A model generated the notes under the pieces. It made no database searches, was not told where the DNA came from, and saw only the letters and a list, made by a program, of their open reading frames with translations. Below, piece by piece: positions 47,404 through 55,854 of a DNA stretch of 64,000 bases; positions within the stretch are counted from its first letter, which is position 1; the number at the start of each line of letters is the position of its first letter. This DNA comes from DATENM01 sp045807725. Its GTDB lineage: Bacteria; Acidobacteriota; Blastocatellia; UBA7656. Where the stretch lies: assembly GCA_045807725.1 (NCBI GenBank), contig JBJMGV010000132.1:1-64000 (forward strand), given 5' to 3'. A program made the translations under genes and the position numbers.

Positions 47404-47434
47404 CTGAAGCGTTTGGTGTGATCAAACGCTTCAG
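47404..47434 (+). promoter_or_regulatory. Hairpin 26 nt upstream of the large kinase start
   Basis: A perfect 12-bp stem CTGAAGCGTTTG/CAAACGCTTCAG has a 7-nt loop and no U-tract after it. It lies just before a start codon that lacks a Shine-Dalgarno sequence (AAGGCTATG context), so it may act on translation or be an operator. Confidence 0.4.
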
Positions 47435-47460
47435 CCGAACAGGCATCAAGACACAAGGCT

Positions 47461-50400
47461 ATGGACGAATACAGCGTAACTCAACCCACACTGCTGACAT
47501 CGCGGCTGGCGTCGTTGAAACCCTTCGGCGGTTATGAGATTGAAGGGGAACTCGGGCGCGGCGGCATGGGGGTCGTTTATCTGGCCCGCCAGGTTGAGCT
47601 GAACCGCCGGGTCGCGCTCAAGATGCTAACCGGCCACTACGGGGCGGACGAGCTGCGTCGGTTTCAGGAAGAAGCCGAGACAGCGGCGGGGCTGCATCAC
47701 ACCAACATCCTGCACATCTATGAAGTGGGCGAGTTTGAAGGCGCGCCGTTCTTCTCGATGGAATACATCGAGGGCGGCACGCTGGCAGATAGTCTGCGCA
47801 AAGCGTTGCCCTCGCCGCGTCAGGCTGCACAGTTGTTGATCCACATTGCTCGCGCGCTGCACTATGCTCATCAAAACGGCATCATCCATCGGGACATGAA
47901 ACCGGCCAACGTGCTGCTCGACGCCGACGGCGTGCCGAAGGTTGCCGACTTCGGCATCGCGAAACGGCTGATGGATGACAGCCACCTGACACGTTCCGGC
48001 GCAGTGATTGGGACACCGACTTACATGGCTCCCGAACAGGCGAAAGGCAATAGCCGGCACGTCGGGCCAACGGCGGATGTCTATTCACTGGGCGCGATTC
48101 TTTACGAGATGCTCGCGGGCCGCCCGCCTTTCCTGCCGGAAGACAGTGAGACATCCATTACATTGCGTGTCTTGAACGAGGACCCGGTTTCGCCGGCATG
48201 GCACCGGCCAGAGATTCCACGCGACCTCGAAACGATCTGCCTGAAGTGCCTTGAGAAAGAGCCGCGCAACCGTTATGTGAGCGCAGCGGCATTGGCCGAA
48301 GACCTGCGCCGCTTTCTCGATGATGAATCGATTCTCGCGAGGCCGCCGAGCACCATCGGCAGCAGCATCAAGTGGGTGCGGCGGCACCCGTGGAAGTTTG
48401 TTGCGGTGGTGATGGTGCTGTTTCTGGTCGTCGCCGGCTCGGTGCGGCTCGCGCAGTGGGAGCTTTATCAGCGCCCGCATCTGGAATATGCATCGCTGGT
48501 TGATTGGACCAATGGCAGCCTTGAGCCTATCAAGAGGATTAGTTTGGAGAGCGGCTCACAGCGCGGCGGATACTTGCGGCTGACGCGGCGTGGCCGATAC
48601 GGTCCCATCATCAAAGTCGAAGCCTTGAATGCGCGCGGCTACCCCGCCGTGCTGCGTCAAATAATGGTTGATGACATGCTGCCGGTCTACATCGAGCGTT
48701 TGATGGGCGCGCAGCCCTACTCCGAATCACGCCCGGAGACCAACATCGTCGAGCTGCTGTATGACGATAAAGATAACGCGGTGGAAGCGGTCGGGCGTGA
48801 CCGCAACGCTCACATCAACTGGCGTATTCTCTACGACCATCGCAGCGACTCTGGCCCTTCAGGGCGCACGGCGCGGGCGCGCTTCGTTGACGCGCGCGGC
48901 TTTGATGCCGCCAGTCGCGGGGGCGCGTCGCAAATGGAATTCGAGCGCGACGCTGCAGGCCACGATGTGAAGATTCGCTTCTTTAACAATTTCGGCAAGC
49001 CCGCCGCCAATGGTGAAGGCGTCTACGGCTGCACCCTCGAACGTGACGGCACGGGCCACATCACCCGCCTGATCAACCTGGGGCCTGATGACCAGCCTGC
49101 GCCGAATCGTATAGGGCTGACCGAGTTCGCCATCCGTTGGGGGATAGAGAACAATGGACGAAAAGAGAATTGGATAGAAATACGCGACGGCAATGGGCAG
49201 CCGACCTTGTGGAAGGGAATCGCCGCCTTCGTGTTTGAACTCGATGATAAGGGCAATGCGATGCGCTCGATCAATGTCGGCGCGGATGGGCAGCCGGTGC
49301 GCGATGCGGCAGCGCCCTGGTCGGCAATCGAACTGAAGCGCAACGAGCATGACGAACTGACCCAGCGCATCTATCTCAAGGCCGACGCCGACGGCTCGCT
49401 CAAACAGATACTACAAAACGACATCAGCTACAACGACTTCGGCCACCCGTCAGAGATGAAAACGATAGGCGCGGGCGCAGGGTGGACGGCCTGGCAGCGC
49501 GACGAGAAGGGCAACATCACAGAGGAGAAGACGCTCGATGCCAACGGCCAGCCGGTCGCCAATGATAAAGGTTATGCGATCACCCGCTTCACCTACACGT
49601 CCGTGCCGCAGGGCTTTCGTGTCGAGCAGACCTACTTCGATGCGAACGGCGCGGAGACGTTTAACAGCGACGGCTATCATCGTTTGATTAACGAATACGA
49701 TGTTGCCGGGGCGTTGCGGCAGATGGTTTATGCCGAATACGACCCGGCGCGGTTCAAGTACTATCGGTTTATCAGCGAGCCGGAATATGACCCGCAAAGC
49801 CGGCTTCGTCACATGATAAACCGCTACGAAGATGCTCAGGGACAGTTGGCCGCCAACGCCGGGCTGACCTTTATTGCCAGCGACGTTACTTACGATGATA
49901 ACGGCAAAGTATTCGCCGAGTGGCGAACCTTCAGCGACCCGAAAGATTATGGCGCGTCCTTCTTGCGCCTCGATACCGAGTGGCAAGCCAACGGCAAGAT
50001 GAAGCGCCGTGTGCAGCAGTTCTGCGATGCCAATCGCCAGCCGCTATCTACGCTTCCCAGTGGCTACGGCGCGCACAAAGAAGAAGAGTTCGATGCGAAC
50101 GAACAGCGGCAGCGCGTCTATGAAACCGGGTTCGACGAGAACATGGTTGGGTTCAGCACGCGTGAAGCAAAGTTTTCCGGCGGCAATCTGCAAAGCGTCA
50201 CGCACACGCGCAGCAATGGAACTGTTCTCAACTCTGTGCGCGTCATCATCACCAGCATCACGCCGTCGCCGGAGCAACCGAAATCGGCGGCGCTGAAGCC
50301 CGGCGATCAACTGGTCGCCGCCAACGGCAAGCCGGTGACAAGCGCGCAGGCATGGGTCGCCGCAGGGAACTTCCCCGGCGGCTGGCTGGAAGTCTTGCGT

Positions 50401-50484
50401 GAAGGCCAGCGCCTTCGCATTGATGGTTTTGGCCCCGGCGATCTAGGGTTTCTACTACAAGACCGCGCCCCGGCAGCGCCCTAG
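47461..50484 (+). CDS. Large Ser/Thr kinase with extracytoplasmic beta-repeat array and C-terminal PDZ-like domain
   Basis: 1007 residues. The kinase domain (about 24-285) has GRGGMGVVYLA, ALKMLTGHY, HRDMKPANVLL, DFGIAK and YMAPEQAKG. A TM lies at about 318-342 (WKFVAVVMVLFLVVAGSVRLA). The next ~550 residues carry about a dozen repeated units of 35-45 residues with Asp/Asn-Gly turns (DANGQPVANDKGY, DGNGQPT, DANGAETFNSDGYH) resembling YD/RHS-like beta repeats. The C-terminus (about 905-1000) resembles a PDZ domain (AALKPGDQLVAANGKPV). This plan is unusual for a kinase. It follows the shorter kinase gene in the same direction (152-bp gap). Confidence 0.9.
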   Translation: MDEYSVTQPTLLTSRLASLKPFGGYEIEGELGRGGMGVVYLARQVELNRRVALKMLTGHYGADELRRFQEEAETAAGLHHTNILHIYEVGEFEGAPFFSMEYIEGGTLADSLRKALPSPRQAAQLLIHIARALHYAHQNGIIHRDMKPANVLLDADGVPKVADFGIAKRLMDDSHLTRSGAVIGTPTYMAPEQAKGNSRHVGPTADVYSLGAILYEMLAGRPPFLPEDSETSITLRVLNEDPVSPAWHRPEIPRDLETICLKCLEKEPRNRYVSAAALAEDLRRFLDDESILARPPSTIGSSIKWVRRHPWKFVAVVMVLFLVVAGSVRLAQWELYQRPHLEYASLVDWTNGSLEPIKRISLESGSQRGGYLRLTRRGRYGPIIKVEALNARGYPAVLRQIMVDDMLPVYIERLMGAQPYSESRPETNIVELLYDDKDNAVEAVGRDRNAHINWRILYDHRSDSGPSGRTARARFVDARGFDAASRGGASQMEFERDAAGHDVKIRFFNNFGKPAANGEGVYGCTLERDGTGHITRLINLGPDDQPAPNRIGLTEFAIRWGIENNGRKENWIEIRDGNGQPTLWKGIAAFVFELDDKGNAMRSINVGADGQPVRDAAAPWSAIELKRNEHDELTQRIYLKADADGSLKQILQNDISYNDFGHPSEMKTIGAGAGWTAWQRDEKGNITEEKTLDANGQPVANDKGYAITRFTYTSVPQGFRVEQTYFDANGAETFNSDGYHRLINEYDVAGALRQMVYAEYDPARFKYYRFISEPEYDPQSRLRHMINRYEDAQGQLAANAGLTFIASDVTYDDNGKVFAEWRTFSDPKDYGASFLRLDTEWQANGKMKRRVQQFCDANRQPLSTLPSGYGAHKEEEFDANEQRQRVYETGFDENMVGFSTREAKFSGGNLQSVTHTRSNGTVLNSVRVIITSITPSPEQPKSAALKPGDQLVAANGKPVTSAQAWVAAGNFPGGWLEVLREGQRLRIDGFGPGDLGFLLQDRAPAAP

Positions 50485-50570
50485 TTGTGCGCCAAACTGC
50501 CGACGCCTGGAAATCAGTACGGCTTAACGACCCGCATGCCTTTGAGCATCCTGCGGGCCAGGAGGAATCT

Positions 50571-51206
50571 ATGTCTGACTTATTAGTTAAATCGCCGGGA
50601 AGGCAGGCTTCGGCTAAAGACGAGATCGGCCTGCTCGAAGTCCTGAGCCTGTTAGTCGAAACCGGGAAGGTCAAGACCACTGCCGACCTGCTCAAGTACG
50701 CGACGCAGTATGGCGCTCCTGAAGCCGAAGAGCGACTGCGCGTTCTTGAAGCAGAGAACATTCCCCTGGACCTCTCGTTCGATGCGATCAGCGTGCACCT
50801 GCGCCTGCTCGCCTATAAACGGAACAGTCAACTGCTGGCGAGCTGTCGCGGTCAAAAGGTAGGACTCATTCTTCCCCTGCCACCGCACCTGCCGACCTTG
50901 TTTCTTCCTGTCACCGAAGCGACCTATCTGGAGCCGGGCCAGATGCCTGCGCACGGCGCGCTACACGAGTTTTCGGAACAGGCGGTGAAAGGTACGCGCG
51001 CTTGCCGCGCGAAAGCGCAGGAGATGCAGGTGCTCGTCTTTGAAGCCTTCCGCGACGGCGGCGAGCTGTTCGCAGAGATGGCGGTAGCCGACGTGCTGGA
51101 GCCGAAGATGCTGCCGGGTGACATCCGCCTGATCGCTCATCTGCGGCCACACCGCAATCCCGGCGATGTTCAGATTCAACCGACAACGGAGGTTTCGTTC
51201 ATATGA
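50571..51206 (+). CDS. Unrecognised 211-residue cytoplasmic protein
   Basis: No family recognised. From ATG 50571 (GGAGG 5 nt upstream, so upstream codons are discarded) it is 211 residues with no signal or TM. The N-terminal half (about 1-90) looks helical (DEIGLLEVLSLLVETGKVKT), and the C-terminal half alternates beta-like segments (KVGLILPLPPHLPTLFLPV). It has two Cys. The end overlaps the permease start by 4 nt (ATGA), so they are translated together. It may be a regulator or partner of the permease, but this is not shown. Confidence 0.6.
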   Translation: MSDLLVKSPGRQASAKDEIGLLEVLSLLVETGKVKTTADLLKYATQYGAPEAEERLRVLEAENIPLDLSFDAISVHLRLLAYKRNSQLLASCRGQKVGLILPLPPHLPTLFLPVTEATYLEPGQMPAHGALHEFSEQAVKGTRACRAKAQEMQVLVFEAFRDGGELFAEMAVADVLEPKMLPGDIRLIAHLRPHRNPGDVQIQPTTEVSFI

Positions 51207-52660
51207 GACTCCCTCTGCGCTTTGCTGCCTCACTCGGCGTGATGGCCCTGCTGGTTATTTTCTGCGCACCCGCATACGCCTCAGACGTGATGCCGCAGGC
51301 TATTCCTCCGCCAATCATTGATTCATGGGAGATGACCTGGCCGGCTGGTGTGCTGATGCTCGTGCTGTTGTTCAGCGCCTTCTTCGCTATGACGAAGTAC
51401 GAGGTTCCGCTGCCCCTGGCGATGAGTCTCGTCAGCCTGGCGTTCCTGGTCATCCAGTGGGAAAGCGCGCCGCACATCCTTCGCATAGGCTTCGAGCATT
51501 ACGCGCCCATCACGGTGTTGTTCACTGCCGTCGCCGTCCCCGCGCACATGATTGAGCGCTCGCAAGGGTTCAAGTGGATCGCGGCATGGCTCGGCCACCA
51601 GTTGGGCAAAATCCGCCTGCGCCGCCCGCGCCTGACGACGCCGCTGCTGGTCGGCATCCTGCTCATTGCCACGTATGTCACGGCAGGGCTGATGCACAAC
51701 GTCACTTCGATTCTGATTATGACGCCGGTCATCATTCGGCTGTGCGCGTCTTATCAGGTGCCGTCGCGCTGGATACTCAGCGCCGCGCTGATTGCCAGCA
51801 ACCTTGGCGGCTTCTCGACGCGCTGGGGCGACACGCCCAACATCATCGAGTCGGCGACGTGGGGCTTGGGCGCGGGCGACTTCATGCGTGAAGTCCTGCC
51901 CGCGAATCTGATCGTGCTGGCGATGTTGATCGGCGTCTCTACGCTCCTCACCCAGCGCGGAATCACGAAACGGAGCCGAGCGGCTGGCGCGGGCGCGTCT
52001 GAGGTGCCGTTCTACACGTTGGGAGTCGCGCAGACCGCCGCCGATTGGAAGCAGGCGAAAGCCGACCTCGCCATTGATTACCGATTGCTCACGGTCGGCC
52101 TCGTGATGCTGCTGTTGTTCATCGTGCTGCATGTCATCTTCACCAAGCTTGCCATCGCCATCGGTGCGATCACGATTGTCACTGCGGTCCTGCTCGACCG
52201 AAAAAAGGAGCGTTATCACACGCTCACTGCGCTCGGCTTCGATGTCTATCTTGCCTTCGCCGCCATCTTCGTTCTCGCCGGCTGCGTCTCGCATTCGTGG
52301 ATCGGCAAGACGCTTCACGAGCAACTGATGGCCGTGAAAGGCGCGCCGTGGGGCATCGCCGTGACCGGCTATTTTGGCACGACCTTTACCGAAGCCGCTT
52401 CGTGGGCGACCGCCGTGTCCGGTTCTATTTTTCAACTCGCCCCTTCGCATGCGGCGGCCTGGGCGCTCGGCGGTGGAATCTGCGCCGGCAGCAGTTCGCT
52501 GGTCACTGCCGCGTCTGCCGGCATCATTCTGGCCGAAGAGAGCCAGCGCTTTAACGACCCCGAACACGCCATCACCTTCAGCCGCTACCTTGCGTTCGGT
52601 CTGCCGTTCTCGCTGCTGATGCTCGTTTTCTACAGCCTCTACTTCACGCTCGTGCATTAG
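51203..52660 (+). CDS. ArsB/NhaD-like ion transporter (IT superfamily permease)
   Basis: 485 residues. The first hydrophobic segment looks like a signal (MRLPLRFAASLGVMALLVIF, APAYAS). About 11 further TM helices follow. The motif SNLGGFSTRWGDTPNIIES matches the family's NLGGxxTxxGDPPN signature, with Trp and Thr where Ile and Pro are usual. The family moves Na+/H+, arsenite or dicarboxylates. Overlaps the preceding gene's stop by 4 nt. The ABC transporter follows after 10 bp, so it is within one operon. The substrate cannot be told. Confidence 0.85.
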   Translation: MRLPLRFAASLGVMALLVIFCAPAYASDVMPQAIPPPIIDSWEMTWPAGVLMLVLLFSAFFAMTKYEVPLPLAMSLVSLAFLVIQWESAPHILRIGFEHYAPITVLFTAVAVPAHMIERSQGFKWIAAWLGHQLGKIRLRRPRLTTPLLVGILLIATYVTAGLMHNVTSILIMTPVIIRLCASYQVPSRWILSAALIASNLGGFSTRWGDTPNIIESATWGLGAGDFMREVLPANLIVLAMLIGVSTLLTQRGITKRSRAAGAGASEVPFYTLGVAQTAADWKQAKADLAIDYRLLTVGLVMLLLFIVLHVIFTKLAIAIGAITIVTAVLLDRKKERYHTLTALGFDVYLAFAAIFVLAGCVSHSWIGKTLHEQLMAVKGAPWGIAVTGYFGTTFTEAASWATAVSGSIFQLAPSHAAAWALGGGICAGSSSLVTAASAGIILAEESQRFNDPEHAITFSRYLAFGLPFSLLMLVFYSLYFTLVH

Positions 52661-52670
52661 CCGGTTAGCC

Positions 52671-54491
52671 ATGACGAAACAACCTCGCAAAGCCAAAGCC
52701 TCACCACTGCTCGGCGACCTCGCGGTCGTCTGGGCGCGGCGCAAACAGATATGGCGGCTTCTTGGTCGCGCCGACAAGCTCAGCTTTCTATCGAGCCTGC
52801 TCATCATGGCGACCATCGCCTTCGTTGAAAATCAAATCCCATTGCTGCTCGGAACGTTCTTCGACGACGTGACGAACATCGCGGCGCGGCCACAGGAGAT
52901 GCGGTCGTTCGTGTTCCGTGCGCTGTTGATTCTCACGGCCCTCTACCTCGGCAAAGAGTCCTTGCAACTCATAAGGCGCTGGCTTGTCACTCGCACCAAC
53001 ACGCGCATCGAATCCGGCATGACCGTACGGCTCGTCGCTCACCTGCTCAAGATTGATCTCGGCGCGCTCGCTCGTGAGCGCGTCGGGTCATTACACGGAC
53101 GCATCTCGCGCAGCGTCGAAGGCTTCGGCAAATTCCTGCGCGTTGTCTTAACTGATTTTCTGCCGGCGATTCTGACTGCCGGAGTCGCCATCTATTACGG
53201 CCTCAAGACGAACTGGAAGATTGGCCTCGTTATGGTCAGCGTGGTGCCGGTTTCGTTGATCATTACGATCTGGCAGGTCAGTTCGCAGAAGGGCATTCGC
53301 CAGAAACTCCTGCGCGCCAAAGAAGGATTGGACGGCACAGTGGTCGAGCAACTGGGCGGACTCGAATACATCCGCGCGGCCAACACCTATCCAGCGGAAG
53401 TGGCGCGCATCAAGACGGCTGCCGAAGCGCGCCGAGAGCGTGAGACTAAACACGGCTTCGCGATGGCGCGATTTGATTGGGCCAAATCCGTCAACGAGGG
53501 ACTTTTTCACGTCGCCATCATCGGCTACGCCATCGTGCTCGCTTCACGCGGCGAGATCGACTACGGCAAGGTGATTACCTTCTCGCTTCTCTATCTCAAC
53601 ATCGCGCGCCCGCTGAAAGAAGTCCACCGCATACTCGACGAAACTTACGACAGCAGCCAGCAGGTCAGCGTGCTGCTCGACATGCTGAATCAGCCGTTGG
53701 ATAAATCCTTCGATGTGGTCACTGTCCGACCGCCGCGTCTCGATGGCAGCATTCCGTTGCTGGAATGCCGAGAGCTGGTTGCCGCTTACACGGCGCACGA
53801 CGGCCAGTCGCGGCGCATACTCGACGGGCTGACGCTGAAGATTCATCAGGGGCAGACCATCGGCATTGCGGGGCGCTCTGGCTCAGGCAAATCCACATGG
53901 CTGCGCTGCGTGCTGCGCTTGATTCATCCGGCGGCGGGCGAAGTCCTGGTTGGCGGCGTGCCCATCAACGTTCTCTCCCGCGAAGACATCGGCAAATCCA
54001 TCGGCTATGTCAGCCAGGTGCCCTTTGTCTTTTCGGGATCGGTCGCGGAAAACATCGGCTATGGCTGCGGCGCTGTCAGCTTGGATCACATTCAAGAGGC
54101 CGCCCGACGCGCCCACATCCACGAAGAGATTCTGCAAATGCCGCAAGGCTATGACACGCAGCTCACAGAGCGCGGCGGCAATCTCTCCGGCGGCCAGCGC
54201 CAGCGCATCGCCCTGGCGCGGATGTTTCTGAAGAATCCGCCCGTCCTCATCCTTGACGAAGGAACGTCGGCGCTCGACAACATCAGCGAGCGCCGCGTCC
54301 GCGCCGCCATTGATCACGCGCGGCAGACGCACACCGTCATCATGGTCGCCCATCGCTTGACCACGCTGAATCAGACCGACTGTATTTTCGTCTTCGACCA
54401 GGGGCGCATTGTTGAACAAGGCGCTTTTGACGATCTTGTCGCAAGCCGTGGCGTCTTCGCCGAACTCGTGCGCAGCGCCGAAGCCACTTAG
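52671..54491 (+). CDS. ABC exporter (fused TM and ATPase)
   Basis: 606 residues. The TM domain (about 1-320) has around six helices, with a nucleotide-binding domain (350-600): Walker A GRSGSGKST, Q-loop GYVSQVPFVFSG, signature LSGGQRQRIALAR, Walker B VLILDEGTSALD and H-loop MVAHRLTT. It is a half-transporter that acts as a homodimer. The type resembles MsbA/lipid or peptide exporters. It follows the permease by 10 bp. There is no adjacent peptide precursor or peptidase domain, so lipid or drug export is more likely than peptide export. Confidence 0.93.
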   Translation: MTKQPRKAKASPLLGDLAVVWARRKQIWRLLGRADKLSFLSSLLIMATIAFVENQIPLLLGTFFDDVTNIAARPQEMRSFVFRALLILTALYLGKESLQLIRRWLVTRTNTRIESGMTVRLVAHLLKIDLGALARERVGSLHGRISRSVEGFGKFLRVVLTDFLPAILTAGVAIYYGLKTNWKIGLVMVSVVPVSLIITIWQVSSQKGIRQKLLRAKEGLDGTVVEQLGGLEYIRAANTYPAEVARIKTAAEARRERETKHGFAMARFDWAKSVNEGLFHVAIIGYAIVLASRGEIDYGKVITFSLLYLNIARPLKEVHRILDETYDSSQQVSVLLDMLNQPLDKSFDVVTVRPPRLDGSIPLLECRELVAAYTAHDGQSRRILDGLTLKIHQGQTIGIAGRSGSGKSTWLRCVLRLIHPAAGEVLVGGVPINVLSREDIGKSIGYVSQVPFVFSGSVAENIGYGCGAVSLDHIQEAARRAHIHEEILQMPQGYDTQLTERGGNLSGGQRQRIALARMFLKNPPVLILDEGTSALDNISERRVRAAIDHARQTHTVIMVAHRLTTLNQTDCIFVFDQGRIVEQGAFDDLVASRGVFAELVRSAEAT

Positions 54492-54506
54492 AGAGGAAGC
54501 CGGATA

Positions 54507-55565
54507 ATGATGAGCACAAAACCAGTCGTCTTCGTATGGCCGGGTGATCTCCACCTGGAGTTTACCGACCGGCCAAATTACCAGACCGCATTGTGGATGG
54601 TGGATGAAGTGAATGAGCTGGTCCAACCGGACTTCGTTCAGTTCGCCGGAGACAATGTGCAGCACGCCCGCGAGAACGAATGGAGCCTCTTCAAGAACGT
54701 GACCGACAAATTGAAGATGCCCTTTCACGCGCTGGTCGGCGACCACGACGCGCACCATGATCCCGGCTGTTATTCGTACCAGTCGCATGTCGGCGCGACC
54801 TACCACGCCTTCACCGTCGGCGGCTATCGCTTCATCTGTTTGAACACGAATCAGTATAAGCCGCTCGGTATGAGCGAGGAGCAGGTCATCTGGTTTCGTT
54901 ACGAAGTAGACGCGGCCCTCGCGCGCAACGAGCGCGCCATTGTCTTCCAGCACAACTATCCTTTTCAGGTCTGGGAAGACTTCGCCGGGCCGGGCATGGA
55001 GGCGTGGCGCGAGGTGATGCAGACGCGCCCGATTACGGCGCTCTTTTCCGGTCATACGCACTACGATCAGGTGGCAAATGATGGCCGCAATGTTTATGTG
55101 GCGACGCGATCTATTGGCGACCCCGAAGGCGGTGCCGCCGGCTACGCCATCATTCATCTCGATGGCGACGATCTGGCTATGACCTATCGCACCATTGAAG
55201 ACAGCGGGCCTGTCGTGCTAATTACACATCCGCGACGCATCATCCTTGCAACCAGGGCCGCGCATATTGTCACGGGGCCGACAGATTGCCAGGTGCGTGG
55301 ATGGTCTGCTGTGCCCATCACTTCGGCGCGTGCGCGCATTGATGAAGGCGCTTGGAGCGAGATGCGCAAGATCGGCGGGATGACGTGGAATTTTCCTATC
55401 CCCGGTGACACGCTGGCCAAAGGCGAGCACACATTGGAAGTCCGCCTGACCGATCAGAACGAAGCCGAAGGAACAGATCGCATCACGTTCGCCTGCGACC
55501 TGTCTGGCCGCTATAACCCTTATCCGATGGTCGAGCCTGTGGTGAAGGGAACGAAGTTCTGCTGA
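54507..55565 (+). CDS. Calcineurin-like metallophosphoesterase
   Basis: 352 residues. The metal motifs are GDLHLE, FAGDNVQ, GDHDAHHD, QHNYPF and FSGHTHYDQ, a full set for the calcineurin-like phosphoesterase fold (about 1-220). A C-terminal ~110-residue domain with beta character follows (RGWSAVPITSARARIDEGAW), like Ig-type tails on secreted phosphatases, but no signal peptide is present. It could hydrolyse cyclic nucleotides, phospholipid head groups or other phosphoesters. It is the last gene of the run permease-ABC-phosphoesterase, 15 nt after the ABC gene. Confidence 0.88.
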   Translation: MMSTKPVVFVWPGDLHLEFTDRPNYQTALWMVDEVNELVQPDFVQFAGDNVQHARENEWSLFKNVTDKLKMPFHALVGDHDAHHDPGCYSYQSHVGATYHAFTVGGYRFICLNTNQYKPLGMSEEQVIWFRYEVDAALARNERAIVFQHNYPFQVWEDFAGPGMEAWREVMQTRPITALFSGHTHYDQVANDGRNVYVATRSIGDPEGGAAGYAIIHLDGDDLAMTYRTIEDSGPVVLITHPRRIILATRAAHIVTGPTDCQVRGWSAVPITSARARIDEGAWSEMRKIGGMTWNFPIPGDTLAKGEHTLEVRLTDQNEAEGTDRITFACDLSGRYNPYPMVEPVVKGTKFC

Positions 55566-55854
55566 ACGAAAGCCTTGCCGTTTGCATAGCAGCGGGCCGA
55601 AATCGGGCGGCGCTTGCTCTAAATCGAAGCACATGAGATGGGGATAGGGAAGATTGGCCACAGAGGCACAGAGACACCGAGCGGGAATAAAACATGTTGA
55701 GAAGATCAGGACTTCTTCAATTCCGCCCTCTATGGTGATCAAGCCGAACGATTCCGGGTCCTGCATCAGGCTTCAATCTATAACGCGAGAACGGTTGGCG
55801 AATCGGCTCATCCTTCAGTGATGATGAATGACTATGACCTTCCATTCGTCCGCG
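55566..55854. other. Gap between convergent genes; degenerate repeat arm only
   Basis: No gene is seen. Bases 55658-55681 (CCACAGAGGCACAGAGACAC) look like a single, unpaired arm of the same class of repeats as R5 and R9. No complementary arm is nearby. It is the only repeat-like sequence I noticed beyond 35 kb. Confidence 0.5.

Noticed and set aside
37708..50484. Regulatory part of a type VI secretion system (FHA, kinase, PP2C)
   Set aside because: No Tss/Hcp/VgrG genes are present, and the FHA is fused to a protease.
51323..52816. A 497-residue minus-strand ORF
   Set aside because: Antisense of the ArsB/NhaD-like permease and rich in Arg/Glu/Gln/His with no recognisable domain.
53883..55157. 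A 424-residue minus-strand ORF
   Set aside because: Antisense of the ABC exporter and phosphoesterase, both well supported by motifs.
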